From Sphingomonadales bacterium (GTDB lineage: Bacteria; Pseudomonadota; Alphaproteobacteria; Sphingomonadales; Sphingomonadaceae): a stretch of 62,052 nt of DNA. The position numbers and the translations under genes are program-made. Within the stretch, counting starts at the first letter, position 1. Each line of letters starts with the position of its first letter. Below the pieces are notes generated by a model, which saw only the letters and a list, made by a program, of their open reading frames with translations, did not search any database and was not told the origin of the DNA. The DNA is taken from the NCBI GenBank assembly GCA_018971065.1, contig JAGWVC010000006.1:1-62052 (forward strand), in the 5' to 3' direction. Positions 36,363-43,658 of this stretch are shown piece by piece.

Positions 36363-36408
36363 AGGGGGACACGGCGGCACCAGCCCGCCCTGCCTGGAGG
36401 GAATACCG

Positions 36409-37710
36409 ATGCGCAAACACCTCGGGACGGTGTTGGCGGCGCTTGCTGTCACGATTCCACAAATCGCTCATGCCCAAACGGGCGCGCCGACGGCCAACGG
36501 CGCCGACACCGTCTGGATTCTGGTCTCGTCCGCGTTCGTGCTGCTGATGTGCATGCCGGGGCTAACGCTGTTCTATGGCGGCCTGGTGCGCGCCAAGAAC
36601 TTCCTGGCCGTCACCGTGCAGGTCGGCGCCATTGCCGCCGTCGCCTCGCTGCTGTGGGTGATGTGCGGCTATACCATCGCGTTCGGATCGGTGTCGAATG
36701 GCATCCTCGGCGGCGGCGGCGAAGCGCTGCTGGCGGGCCTTGCCCCGGTGCGTGCCGGCACCACCCTGCCCGAGAACGTGTTCGCGCTGTACCAGATGTG
36801 CTTTGCCGCGATCACCCCCGCGCTGATGGTCGGCGCCTGGGTCGATCGCACCCGCTTCCCGTGGGTCGTGGCGTTCTCGGCGCTGTGGGGCCTCGTCGTC
36901 TATGCCCCTGCGGTCCACTGGATCTGGGGCGGCGGCTGGCTGGCCACGCATTTCGGCACGCTCGATTTCGCCGGCGGCATCGTCGTCCACACCACGGCGG
37001 GCGTCTCCGCGCTGATCGCGGTGATGATGATCGGGCCACGCCTCGGCTTCAACCGCACGCTGATGCTGCCGCACAGCCCGGCGCTGACGATGGTGGGCGC
37101 GGCGCTGCTGTGGATGGGCTGGTTCGGCTTCAACGGCGGCTCGGCACTGGCGGGAAATGCCGCCGCGGCCAGCGCGATCATCAACACCCACCTCGCCGCC
37201 TGCGCGGCGGCGATGGTGTGGCTAGCCATCGAACAATGGAAGGTCGGCAAACCCACCTCGGTCGGCTTCGCCACCGGCGCGGTCGCGGGGCTTGCCACCG
37301 TCACCCCGGCAGCGGGGTTCATCTCGCCCGGCGCGGCGATGCTGTTCGGCGTGGCGGCGGCATGCATCTGCTTCCCGATGATCCAGTTGGTCAAGGCGAA
37401 GTGGAAGATCGACGATTCGCTCGACGTGTTCGCGGTCCACGGCGTCGGCGGGATGACCGGGTCGATCCTGCTGGCGGTGTTCCTGTCGAAGTCGCTCGGC
37501 GGCACTGGCTATGCCAAGGGCATGACGATGGGCCTGCAACTGCACGCCCAGATCCTCGGCGTCGCCTCGGTGGCGGCGTGGTCGGCCATCGCGACGTTCG
37601 CGCTGGCCAAGGGCCTGGCGCTGGTGTTCCCGATGCGCGTCACCGAGGACGAGGAACGCGAAGGCCTCGATCTGGCCAGCCACGGCGAACGCGCCTGGGA
37701 AATGGATTGA
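36409..37710 (+). CDS. amtB: ammonium transporter
   Basis: A 433-residue Amt/Rh channel with signal peptide (cleavage after AHA, about residue 22) and eleven helices. Signature FYGGLVRAKNFL, the pore twin-histidines H194 (GGIVVHTTAG) and H344 (FAVHGVGGMTG), and WMGWFGFNGGSAL are all present. It conducts ammonia/ammonium across the inner membrane. The usual partner glnK is not adjacent, at least not in the 100 bases upstream or in the downstream gap. Its TGA stop overlaps an inverted-repeat element. Confidence 0.95.
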   Translation: MRKHLGTVLAALAVTIPQIAHAQTGAPTANGADTVWILVSSAFVLLMCMPGLTLFYGGLVRAKNFLAVTVQVGAIAAVASLLWVMCGYTIAFGSVSNGILGGGGEALLAGLAPVRAGTTLPENVFALYQMCFAAITPALMVGAWVDRTRFPWVVAFSALWGLVVYAPAVHWIWGGGWLATHFGTLDFAGGIVVHTTAGVSALIAVMMIGPRLGFNRTLMLPHSPALTMVGAALLWMGWFGFNGGSALAGNAAAASAIINTHLAACAAAMVWLAIEQWKVGKPTSVGFATGAVAGLATVTPAAGFISPGAAMLFGVAAACICFPMIQLVKAKWKIDDSLDVFAVHGVGGMTGSILLAVFLSKSLGGTGYAKGMTMGLQLHAQILGVASVAAWSAIATFALAKGLALVFPMRVTEDEEREGLDLASHGERAWEMD

Positions 37711-37830
37711 TTTGGCTGAGGCCGGGCTGCGAAACGCCGCCGTTCGCGCTTCCGGTGCTCACGGCCATCAAAGGCCGCTGCGCTCCGGGTCGCTCACGGC
37801 AGCATTTCTCGCTCCAGCCTGAGCCAAATC
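37709..37830. repeat. 122-bp element with imperfect terminal inverted repeats after amtB
   Basis: The ends 37709-37724 and 37815-37830 are inverted repeats matching at 14 of 16 positions (outer part GATTTGGCT). Inside, GCTCACGGC occurs twice. The left end includes the last two bases of the amtB stop codon. No coding capacity is visible. Confidence 0.5.
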
Positions 37831-37843
37831 CGGACGGGTGACG

Positions 37844-37881
37844 AAAAAGGGCGCGGGAGCTTCGGCCCCCGCGCCCTTTTT
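37844..37881. terminator. Strong bidirectional intrinsic terminator
   Basis: Perfect 14-bp arms AAAAAGGGCGCGGG (37844-37857) and CCCGCGCCCTTTTT (37868-37881) around a 10-base loop. It lies between convergent amtB and the nitronate-monooxygenase-like gene and can stop both. Confidence 0.92.
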
Positions 37882-37896
37882 CTCGCGCTGCGGCGA

Positions 37897-39303
37897 TCAA
37901 TCCCCGGTCAGGATGCGATCGACCAGTTGCTTCATCGTCGGCGTGAAGCCGTTCGAATAGAACGGGTCCTGCTTGAAGCGATAGGCGGCGTGGCCGGCGA
38001 ACATCAGGTTCTGGTTCACGTCGGCACCGTGGGCGATGTCCTGCAGGGTCTTCTGGATGCAGAAGCTGCGCGGATCGGCCAGGCGGCCGGTGGTGTAGTC
38101 GTCATGGTCCTTCCACGACGAGAACCCGCAGTGCGACAGGCAGCCCATGCAGTCCGACTGGTCCTGCTTGATGACCGCGCGTTCCTCGGGCGAAACGAAC
38201 ACCACGGTGTCGTCGGGCGTGCGCAACGCCTCGGTGTAGCCGGCATTGGCCCAGCCGCGCGCGCGTTCCAGGTCGCGCGGGGCAACCCAGAAGTTCTTGC
38301 CCTTGACGCCCACGTCCAGCCGCGCGGTATGCTCGCCCGCCTCGACGCGCGAATAAGGCACCTGCCGCTGGCTGCGGGCTTCCAGCGCGCGCAGGAACGG
38401 GTTGCGCACCGCGCTGGAATAGAACCCGGTGGGCGAAAAGCGGTGCAGCAGCACGTCGCCCGGCTCGATCGTCCGCAGCGCGTCCTTCCAGCCCTGCGGG
38501 ATCGGGCTTTCCTCGGTCAGCAGCGGGCGGGTGCCGAACTGGAAAGCGATCTTGCCCAGCTCCGGGTTGTCGATCCAGTGCTCCCACTCACGCAGGAACC
38601 ACACGCCGCCGGCCATGACGATCGGCACGTCCTCGGAAACGCCCTCGGCGCGCATCGTGTCGCGCAGCGCCTTGACGCGCGGGTACGGGTCCTCGGGCTT
38701 CAGCGGGTCTTCGGCGTTCGACAGGCCGTTGTGGCCGCCGGCCAGCCACGGGTCCTCATAGACCACCGCGCCCAAAAGGTGCGAAACCTTCGAATAGGCG
38801 CGCTTCCACAACAGGCGGAAGGCGCGGGCCGAACTGACGATCGGCAGGTAGTTGACGTTGAACCGCGCCGCGATCTCGGCCAGCTTGTAGGGCATTCCCG
38901 CGCCGCAGGTCACGCCTGTCACCAGCCCGCGCGTCTTGTCCAGCACGCCTTCCAGCACGGCCTGCGCCCCGCCCATTTCCCACAGCACGTTGATGTTGAT
39001 CGCGCCCTTGCCGTTCGAGATGTCGAACGCGCGCTTCACCTGCTCCACCGCGCCATCGATGGCATAGCGGATCAGTTCCTCGTGCCGCTCCTTGCGGGTC
39101 AGCGCCTGGTAGATCTGCGGGATGATCTTGCCTTCGGCGTCATAGGAATCGGCATTGACCGCCGAAACCGTGCCGATTCCCCCGGCCGCCGCCCAGGCGC
39201 CCGAACTGGTGTGGTTGGTTGCGGCCACACCCTTGCCACCCTCGATCAGCGGCCAGACTTCGCGTCCACCGTACAGGATCGGCGACAAACCCTTGAAACT
39301 CAT
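37897..39303 (-). CDS. Nitronate monooxygenase-like flavoprotein with C-terminal Cys cluster
   Basis: A 468-residue FMN-barrel protein of the nitronate monooxygenase/NPD-like superfamily: N-terminal SPILYGGREVWPLIEGGKG, VTGVTCGAGMPYKLAEI and IVMAGGVWF phosphate-binding loop. It is about 100 residues longer than typical NMO and ends in C385-x2-C388-x3-C392-x22-C415, which looks like an iron-sulfur or zinc site. The ATG at 39303 gives MSFKGLSPILYGG. Physiological substrate unknown; calling it NMO follows the fold only. Confidence 0.8.
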   Translation of the reverse strand: MSFKGLSPILYGGREVWPLIEGGKGVAATNHTSSGAWAAAGGIGTVSAVNADSYDAEGKIIPQIYQALTRKERHEELIRYAIDGAVEQVKRAFDISNGKGAININVLWEMGGAQAVLEGVLDKTRGLVTGVTCGAGMPYKLAEIAARFNVNYLPIVSSARAFRLLWKRAYSKVSHLLGAVVYEDPWLAGGHNGLSNAEDPLKPEDPYPRVKALRDTMRAEGVSEDVPIVMAGGVWFLREWEHWIDNPELGKIAFQFGTRPLLTEESPIPQGWKDALRTIEPGDVLLHRFSPTGFYSSAVRNPFLRALEARSQRQVPYSRVEAGEHTARLDVGVKGKNFWVAPRDLERARGWANAGYTEALRTPDDTVVFVSPEERAVIKQDQSDCMGCLSHCGFSSWKDHDDYTTGRLADPRSFCIQKTLQDIAHGADVNQNLMFAGHAAYRFKQDPFYSNGFTPTMKQLVDRILTGD

Positions 39304-39349
39304 CGAAACCTGCTTTCCACTTGACCTGCCCCGCCCATATCGCGCCCAA

Positions 39350-40084
39350 TCACCCGCTGTGCGAAGCCGGTCTCGACTGATCCTTGCACGCCCGGATCGC
39401 TTCAGGCGCCGGCCGTTCGCCAACCGCCTCGAACCGCGCGAAATACCCGGTCACTTCGGGTTTACGAACAAACTCGCCCAAGCGAAAGCCCACGGCTGCA
39501 AATTCGCAGAACAACTGCGCCGGCGGGATGCCGTGACCGCTGGTGGGACGATCGACATCGACCACGATCACCTGCCCGCCCGGCCGCAGCGACGGGCGCA
39601 AGTGCCACAGGAACGCATACGGCTCGCCCACCTCGTGGAACATGTGGATCAGGAACACGCGGTCGAAGCTGCCCGCCGGCAGGCGCGGGTCCGCCTCGTC
39701 GCCCTGCTTGATCGAGACATTGTCCAGCCGCTCGCGCGAAACGCGGTCACCCAGCTTCGCCAGCGCGGCACGGTCGATATCCTCGGCCAGCACGCGGCCT
39801 TTCAGGCCCACGCGCGGCGCCAGGCGGATCGTGTAGTAGCCTTCGCCCGCGCCGATGTCGGCGACGGTCATGCCCGGCTTGATCGCGGCCAGGTCCATCA
39901 CCGTCTGCGCCTCGCCCTGGGCATCGCGCGATGCCTCGGTCACCCCGCCTTCGGGCGAGGGATTCGCCTGCCGTTCGGCGCGGGGAAATCCGCGCGCCGA
40001 TTCCGGCCGCCCGGCATCGGGGTCCTCGCGCCGGCAGCCGGTCAAGGCCAGCGCCAGCAAGGCAAGGAGCGCCCCCCGGCGCAT
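39350..40084 (-). CDS. Class I SAM methyltransferase with lipoprotein signal
   Basis: A 244-residue protein. Residues 1-17 look like a lipoprotein signal peptide (MRRGALLALLALALTGC, lipobox ALTGC). From about residue 50 there is a class I methyltransferase fold: GMTVADIGAGEGYYTIRLAP (motif I), DNVSIKQGD and SFDRVFLIHMFHEV (motif IV region), and GGQVIVVDVDRP. It follows prfB by 1 base, so it is probably co-transcribed. The combination is odd because SAM is cytosolic; the signal may be unused or the fold may have lost activity. Confidence 0.82.
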   Translation of the reverse strand: MRRGALLALLALALTGCRREDPDAGRPESARGFPRAERQANPSPEGGVTEASRDAQGEAQTVMDLAAIKPGMTVADIGAGEGYYTIRLAPRVGLKGRVLAEDIDRAALAKLGDRVSRERLDNVSIKQGDEADPRLPAGSFDRVFLIHMFHEVGEPYAFLWHLRPSLRPGGQVIVVDVDRPTSGHGIPPAQLFCEFAAVGFRLGEFVRKPEVTGYFARFEAVGERPAPEAIRACKDQSRPASHSG

Positions 40085-40085
40085 C

Positions 40086-41213
40086 CTAGTCGACGTCCTC
40101 GACGTCTACCTTCTCGCCGGTAACCTTCTGCGCCAGCGCGGCGGCCATGAACGGATCGAGCGCGCCATCCAGCACGTCCGACGGCGTCGGGCTGGTGGCC
40201 CCGGTGCGCAAGTCCTTCACCATCTGGTACGGCTGCAGCACATAGGACCGGATCTGGTGGCCCCAGCCAATCTCGGTCTTGGCGGCATATTCGCCGCTGG
40301 CGGCGGCCTCGCGCTTGGCCAGTTCGGCCTCGTACAGCCGCGCCTTCAGCATCCCCATCGCGGTGGCGCGGTTCTTGTGCTGGCTGCGGTCGATCTGGCT
40401 GGCAACGATGATGCCCGACGGAACGTGGGTGATCCGCACCGCCGAATCGGTGGTGTTGACGTGCTGGCCGCCCGCGCCCGAGGCGCGATAGGTGTCGATC
40501 TTCAGGTCGGCGGGGTTGATCTCGATGTCGATGTTGTCGTCGATCTCCGGATAGACCCAGACCGAGCTGAACGAGGTGTGGCGCCGCGCACTGCTGTCGT
40601 AAGGGCTGATGCGGACCAGGCGATGCACGCCGCTCTCGGTCTTGGCATAGCCATAGGCGTTCTCGCCCTTGACCAGGATGGTGGCGCTCTTGATGCCCGC
40701 CTGCTCCCCGCCCTGGTACTCGATCATGTCCACCTTGAAGCCGCGCTTTTCCGCCCAGCGCGTGTACATGCGCAGCAGCATCTCGGCCCAGTCCTGGCTT
40801 TCGGTGCCGCCGGCGCCGGCGTGGACTTCCAGGAAGGCGTTGTTGGCATCGGCCTCACCGGCCAGCAGCGCCTGCACCTTGTCGGCATCGGCGCGGGTTG
40901 CCAGCGCTGCCAGCGAATCGAGCCCCTCGCGCACGATGGCCTCGTCGCCCTCCATCTCGCCCAGCTCGACGAACTCGATCGCATCGGCCATTTCCGCGCT
41001 GATGCTGGTGACCGCGCCGATCGCCGCTTCCAGGCGCCGCCGCTCCTTCATCACCGCTTCGGCTTCCTTGGGATTGTCCCACAGCTTCGGGTCCTCGACG
41101 CGCGCGTTCAGCTCGTCGAACCGGCGCAGCGCCCGATCCCAGTCGAGGAACTTGCGAACCAGCGCCAGCGCTGCCTCGATCCGGTCGATATGGGCCTGCC
41201 CTTCGGCACGCAT
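40086..41213 (-). CDS. prfB: peptide chain release factor 2
   Basis: A 375-residue class I release factor recognising UGA and UAA. It carries the catalytic GGQ in SGAGGQHVNTTDSAVR, the codon-recognition neighbourhood GVHRLVRISPYDSSARRHTSF (SPY in place of the E. coli SPF) and the N-terminal helical domain LDWDRALRRFDELNARVEDP. The frame is continuous from the ATG at 41213; there is no programmed frameshift at the usual position near codon 25. It starts downstream of the structured region at 41253-41324. Confidence 0.96.
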   Translation of the reverse strand: MRAEGQAHIDRIEAALALVRKFLDWDRALRRFDELNARVEDPKLWDNPKEAEAVMKERRRLEAAIGAVTSISAEMADAIEFVELGEMEGDEAIVREGLDSLAALATRADADKVQALLAGEADANNAFLEVHAGAGGTESQDWAEMLLRMYTRWAEKRGFKVDMIEYQGGEQAGIKSATILVKGENAYGYAKTESGVHRLVRISPYDSSARRHTSFSSVWVYPEIDDNIDIEINPADLKIDTYRASGAGGQHVNTTDSAVRITHVPSGIIVASQIDRSQHKNRATAMGMLKARLYEAELAKREAAASGEYAAKTEIGWGHQIRSYVLQPYQMVKDLRTGATSPTPSDVLDGALDPFMAAALAQKVTGEKVDVEDVD

Positions 41214-41252
41214 GGCACGATAACTCCTTCAATCCGAACCGCGCGCGTTAGA

Positions 41253-41297
41253 GCATCCCGCGAAAAAGTGGGAACCGGTTTTTCGCGACAGGGATGC
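41253..41297. repeat. 45-bp palindromic repeat element upstream of prfB
   Basis: Arms GCATCCC-GCGAAAAA and TTTTTCGC-GACA-GGGATGC enclose GTGGGAACCGG. It resembles the GCGAAAAAGTGGGAACCGG palindromes that are scattered between genes in many alphaproteobacteria (recalled, not searched). It lies 40 bases before the prfB start on the minus strand. Confidence 0.7.
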
Positions 41298-41298
41298 G

Positions 41299-41324
41299 AA
41301 AAAACGCGCGGCACAAGCCGCGCG
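41299..41324 (-). terminator. Intrinsic terminator of the small 41398-41496 gene
   Basis: Read on the minus strand: stem of 8 perfect bp (CGCGCGGC / GCCGCGCG, plus-strand 41305-41312 and 41317-41324) with a 4-base loop, then six T. It separates the small gene from prfB. Confidence 0.85.
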
Positions 41325-41337
41325 CGTTAGCGCGATC

Positions 41338-41358
41338 GCCGCCAAAGTCAAAGGCGGC
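41338..41358. other. Hairpin in the 3' region of the small gene
   Basis: Perfect 6-bp arms GCCGCC (41338-41343) and GGCGGC (41353-41358) with a 9-base loop, between the stop of the small gene and its terminator. With the terminator it forms a compact structured 3' end. Confidence 0.5.
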
Positions 41359-41397
41359 TGTATCGGCTTGCCGGATCGTCGCGCGGAATGCGCGGCT

Positions 41398-41496
41398 TCA
41401 GACCGAAAGCAGCATGAAGATTTCGCGCGCGTGGGCGGCCAGCGGCGCCAGGGCGGCGGAGGCGACGACGGCAAACAGGACAATATGCTTCAACAT
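41398..41496 (-). CDS. Small hydrophobic 32-residue peptide (hypothetical)
   Basis: ATG at 41496, TGA at 41398-41400. The peptide begins MLKHIVLFAVVASAALAPLAA, a signal-peptide or single-membrane-helix pattern with an AHA cleavage-like site, and ends EIFMLLSV. AAGGG lies about 9 bases before the ATG. A clear intrinsic terminator 73 bases downstream on the same strand and a palindrome 92 bases upstream support a real short transcript. No function or family is recognised; the RNA rather than the peptide may be the product. Confidence 0.45.
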   Translation of the reverse strand: MLKHIVLFAVVASAALAPLAAHAREIFMLLSV

Positions 41497-41588
41497 GGTG
41501 CGAACCCTTGAACGACGTGGTGCGACCCGGCGTGTTCCCTGCCAACGTGCTGCACCACCGCCGCCTGCGCCACAAGCGCCGATCCGGG

Positions 41589-41607
41589 CGTGTCCGAACG
41601 GGACACG
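41589..41607. promoter_or_regulatory. Perfect dyad CGTGTCC-GAACG-GGACACG
   Basis: Seven-base arms with a 5-base spacer in the 183-base gap between the small gene and the peroxiredoxin gene, both on the minus strand. The spacing suits a dimeric regulator; it would act on the small gene or be a hairpin in the peroxiredoxin 3' end. Confidence 0.45.
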
Positions 41608-41679
41608 GAACCGACGCCAATCGTTAACGCCCGGCCGGTTTCATTTTTCGGAACGAAACGCGCAAATCTGCCGAAGTTG

Positions 41680-42243
41680 CTACTTCGCCTGCACCGCCGC
41701 CAGGGTCAGCTTGACGTGATCGCGCCAGTCCATGTTGGTATAGGCCAGCTTCACCTTGCCGTCCCTGCCGATCACGTAGGACGTGCGGCTGGTCAGCCCG
41801 CCCACCGACACGCCCGCCATCGTCAGCGCCACGTCATAGGCCTTGATCACGTCCTTGCCGGCAATTGCCACCGGGAACTTGCTGCGGCATTCCTCGGTCG
41901 AGAACTTCTGCAGGGTCGGCAGGTCGTCGGCGCTCATCCCCACGACGGTCGCGCCAGCCTTGCGGAAATCGTCGATCGCCTCGGAGAACGCGTGGGCCTC
42001 CAGCGTGCACCCCTTGGTGAAGGCCTTCGGATAGAAGTACAGCACCACCGGCCCCTTCTTCAGCGCCGCCTTCAGCGAGAAGTCGAACGGCTTGCCGTCC
42101 TCCGCCCCCCTGGTGGTGAAGTCCGGCGCCTTCGCGCCAACGGCCAGCGCGGCGTGGGCCGGCTGGCTGGACAGGAGTGCGGCAGCCGCGATCACGGCGG
42201 CGGGCACGGCGAGCGCGGCAAGCGCGATGGGGTTCCTCGTCAT
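41680..42243 (-). CDS. Exported peroxiredoxin (BCP/PrxQ type)
   Basis: A 187-residue protein: a hydrophobic signal segment (residues about 8-32, ending QPAHA) and a thioredoxin-fold peroxiredoxin domain with GAKAPDFTTRGAEDG, the peroxidatic Cys in YFYPKAFTKGCTLEAHAF and a candidate resolving Cys in TEECRSKF. It would reduce peroxides in the periplasm. The TTxxC site reads FTKGC as in PrxQ. The ATG at 42243 is chosen because it starts the signal peptide; an upstream in-frame ATG at 42297 adds residues without pattern. Confidence 0.86.
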   Translation of the reverse strand: MTRNPIALAALAVPAAVIAAAALLSSQPAHAALAVGAKAPDFTTRGAEDGKPFDFSLKAALKKGPVVLYFYPKAFTKGCTLEAHAFSEAIDDFRKAGATVVGMSADDLPTLQKFSTEECRSKFPVAIAGKDVIKAYDVALTMAGVSVGGLTSRTSYVIGRDGKVKLAYTNMDWRDHVKLTLAAVQAK

Positions 42244-42283
42244 GCCGCGCAGGATGATCCGAACGCTGCCCGCTGTCCAGCGT

Positions 42284-42841
42284 TCAGCGATAGACATCGA
42301 GCGCGGCCTTCCGCTTCACGTCGTGCTCGTCATAGATGTTCGAGATGCGCCGGACGATGCGGACGGTATCGCCATCGTCCGCATCGCGCGGCGCCGCGCC
42401 GGCAAGCACCGTGGGTAGCGCAATGTCCTCGCCCTGTGCCAGCCGCAGCGGAAACTCCTGCCCGGTGGACAGCATCCGGCGGCAACCCGAAAGCGGGGTG
42501 AACCGTCCCGGGCAATCCCAGGCCTCGGTCCACATCTCGACCGCGACGACCGCCCGCTCGCTGCGATTGATGACATGCAGCGGCAGGTCGAGCCGGAACC
42601 GGCCATAGGCGATCCGCCCTTCCTCGCCCGACGTGTCGATCGAGATTCCGCCCGCCACCTTGCCCATCCCGTAAGGATCGATCCGCGCGCGCAGGACCGG
42701 CACCGCAAAACCGATGATCGCCGCCAGCAGCAACACCTGGATGGGGCGCCAGCCGAACACGGCCCGCAGCGACACCGCCAGCCCGCGCGCGCCGGCAGCG
42801 GGCGGCAAGCGCATCGGCGGCTGAAACGGCGGGGTTGCCAT
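42284..42841 (-). CDS. Hypothetical membrane-anchored protein, paralogue A
   Basis: About 185 residues: proline-rich N-terminus, one membrane helix (IQVLLLAAIIGFAVPVL, about 38-55) and a globular periplasmic domain with SIDTSGEEGRIAYGRFRLDL and DGDTVRIVRRISNIYD. The next gene encodes a clear paralogue with the same blocks in the same order. The start MATPPF at 42841 is chosen to match the paralogue; ATGs at 42862 and 42919 are possible. Two Cys pairs in the middle domain could form a disulfide. Function unknown. Confidence 0.72.
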   Translation of the reverse strand: MATPPFQPPMRLPPAAGARGLAVSLRAVFGWRPIQVLLLAAIIGFAVPVLRARIDPYGMGKVAGGISIDTSGEEGRIAYGRFRLDLPLHVINRSERAVVAVEMWTEAWDCPGRFTPLSGCRRMLSTGQEFPLRLAQGEDIALPTVLAGAAPRDADDGDTVRIVRRISNIYDEHDVKRKAALDVYR

Positions 42842-42962
42842 CGGGATGGTCCATGCAGACATCGGGCGCCGGAATCGTCCCGGCATCGCCGCCGTTCCTG
42901 ACATGAACATGGTTGCCAAACCGCACCCGGTACGGCTGGGGCCAGCCCCTAGCGCTCAACGC

Positions 42963-43514
42963 TTAGCGCAACTGGTCCAGCGCGGCGCCCTTTGCCGCAT
43001 CCTTCTGATCATAGATGTTCTCGATCCGCCGCTCGATGCGTACCGTATCGCCGTCACGCGCGGCCGGCGGCGCGGCGCCGTCGAACTGCTTCGACAGCGA
43101 GATCGACTTGCCCGGCTTCAGCAGCATCGGAAAATCCTGCCCGATCGACAGCAGCGGGCGGCAATCCTTCATCGGCGAACCGGCCTGCGGGCAGTCCCGC
43201 GCCGTGATCCACATGACCACTTCGACGATGTCGTTCTCGGTGTTGTTGGTTACCGACAGCGGCAGGTCGAGGTGGAATCGACCGTCCTCGATCCGGCCCG
43301 CCTCGCCGCCGGTATCGACAGCGACGCCGCCTTTCCTGCCCGCCGCGCCATACGGATCGAGGCTGCTGCGGAACGCCGGCACCAGGATGCAGATCCCCGC
43401 CACCAGCAGCAGCGCCTGCATCGGCCGCCATGCCAGCGGACTGCGCGAAGCCGGGTCGGCCGGGGGCGTATGCACCGCCCGGCGCGCGGCCGACGGTTGC
43501 GTCGAGGTTGCCAT
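42963..43514 (-). CDS. Hypothetical membrane-anchored protein, paralogue B
   Basis: A 183-residue protein with one helix (MQALLLVAGICILVPAF, about 28-46) and a periplasmic domain with AVDTGGEAGRIEDGRFHLDL, the cysteine pair in ARDCPQ...KDCRPLLS, and DGDTVRIERRIENIYDQKD. It shares these segments with the downstream paralogue, so the two arose by tandem duplication. An AT-rich stretch at 43615-43650 upstream probably holds the promoter. No known family is recognised. Confidence 0.75.
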   Translation of the reverse strand: MATSTQPSAARRAVHTPPADPASRSPLAWRPMQALLLVAGICILVPAFRSSLDPYGAAGRKGGVAVDTGGEAGRIEDGRFHLDLPLSVTNNTENDIVEVVMWITARDCPQAGSPMKDCRPLLSIGQDFPMLLKPGKSISLSKQFDGAAPPAARDGDTVRIERRIENIYDQKDAAKGAALDQLR

Positions 43515-43658
43515 ATGAGTCCTTAAACCTGTTCGCCAAGGCACCACTGCCCGACCCCACGGCGGTTCTCGCATGGCGTGGTTGCGAATCAGGCCGACCC
43601 GCTCGCGGAGTTGGACCTAATCATTTGGTAAACGACAATTTTCCAAGTTTCACGCCGA

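Noticed and set aside
41100..41213. Programmed +1 frameshift in prfB
   Set aside because: The frame runs without a stop from ATG 41213 through the conserved LDWDRALRRFDELNARVEDP region, so no frameshift site exists here.
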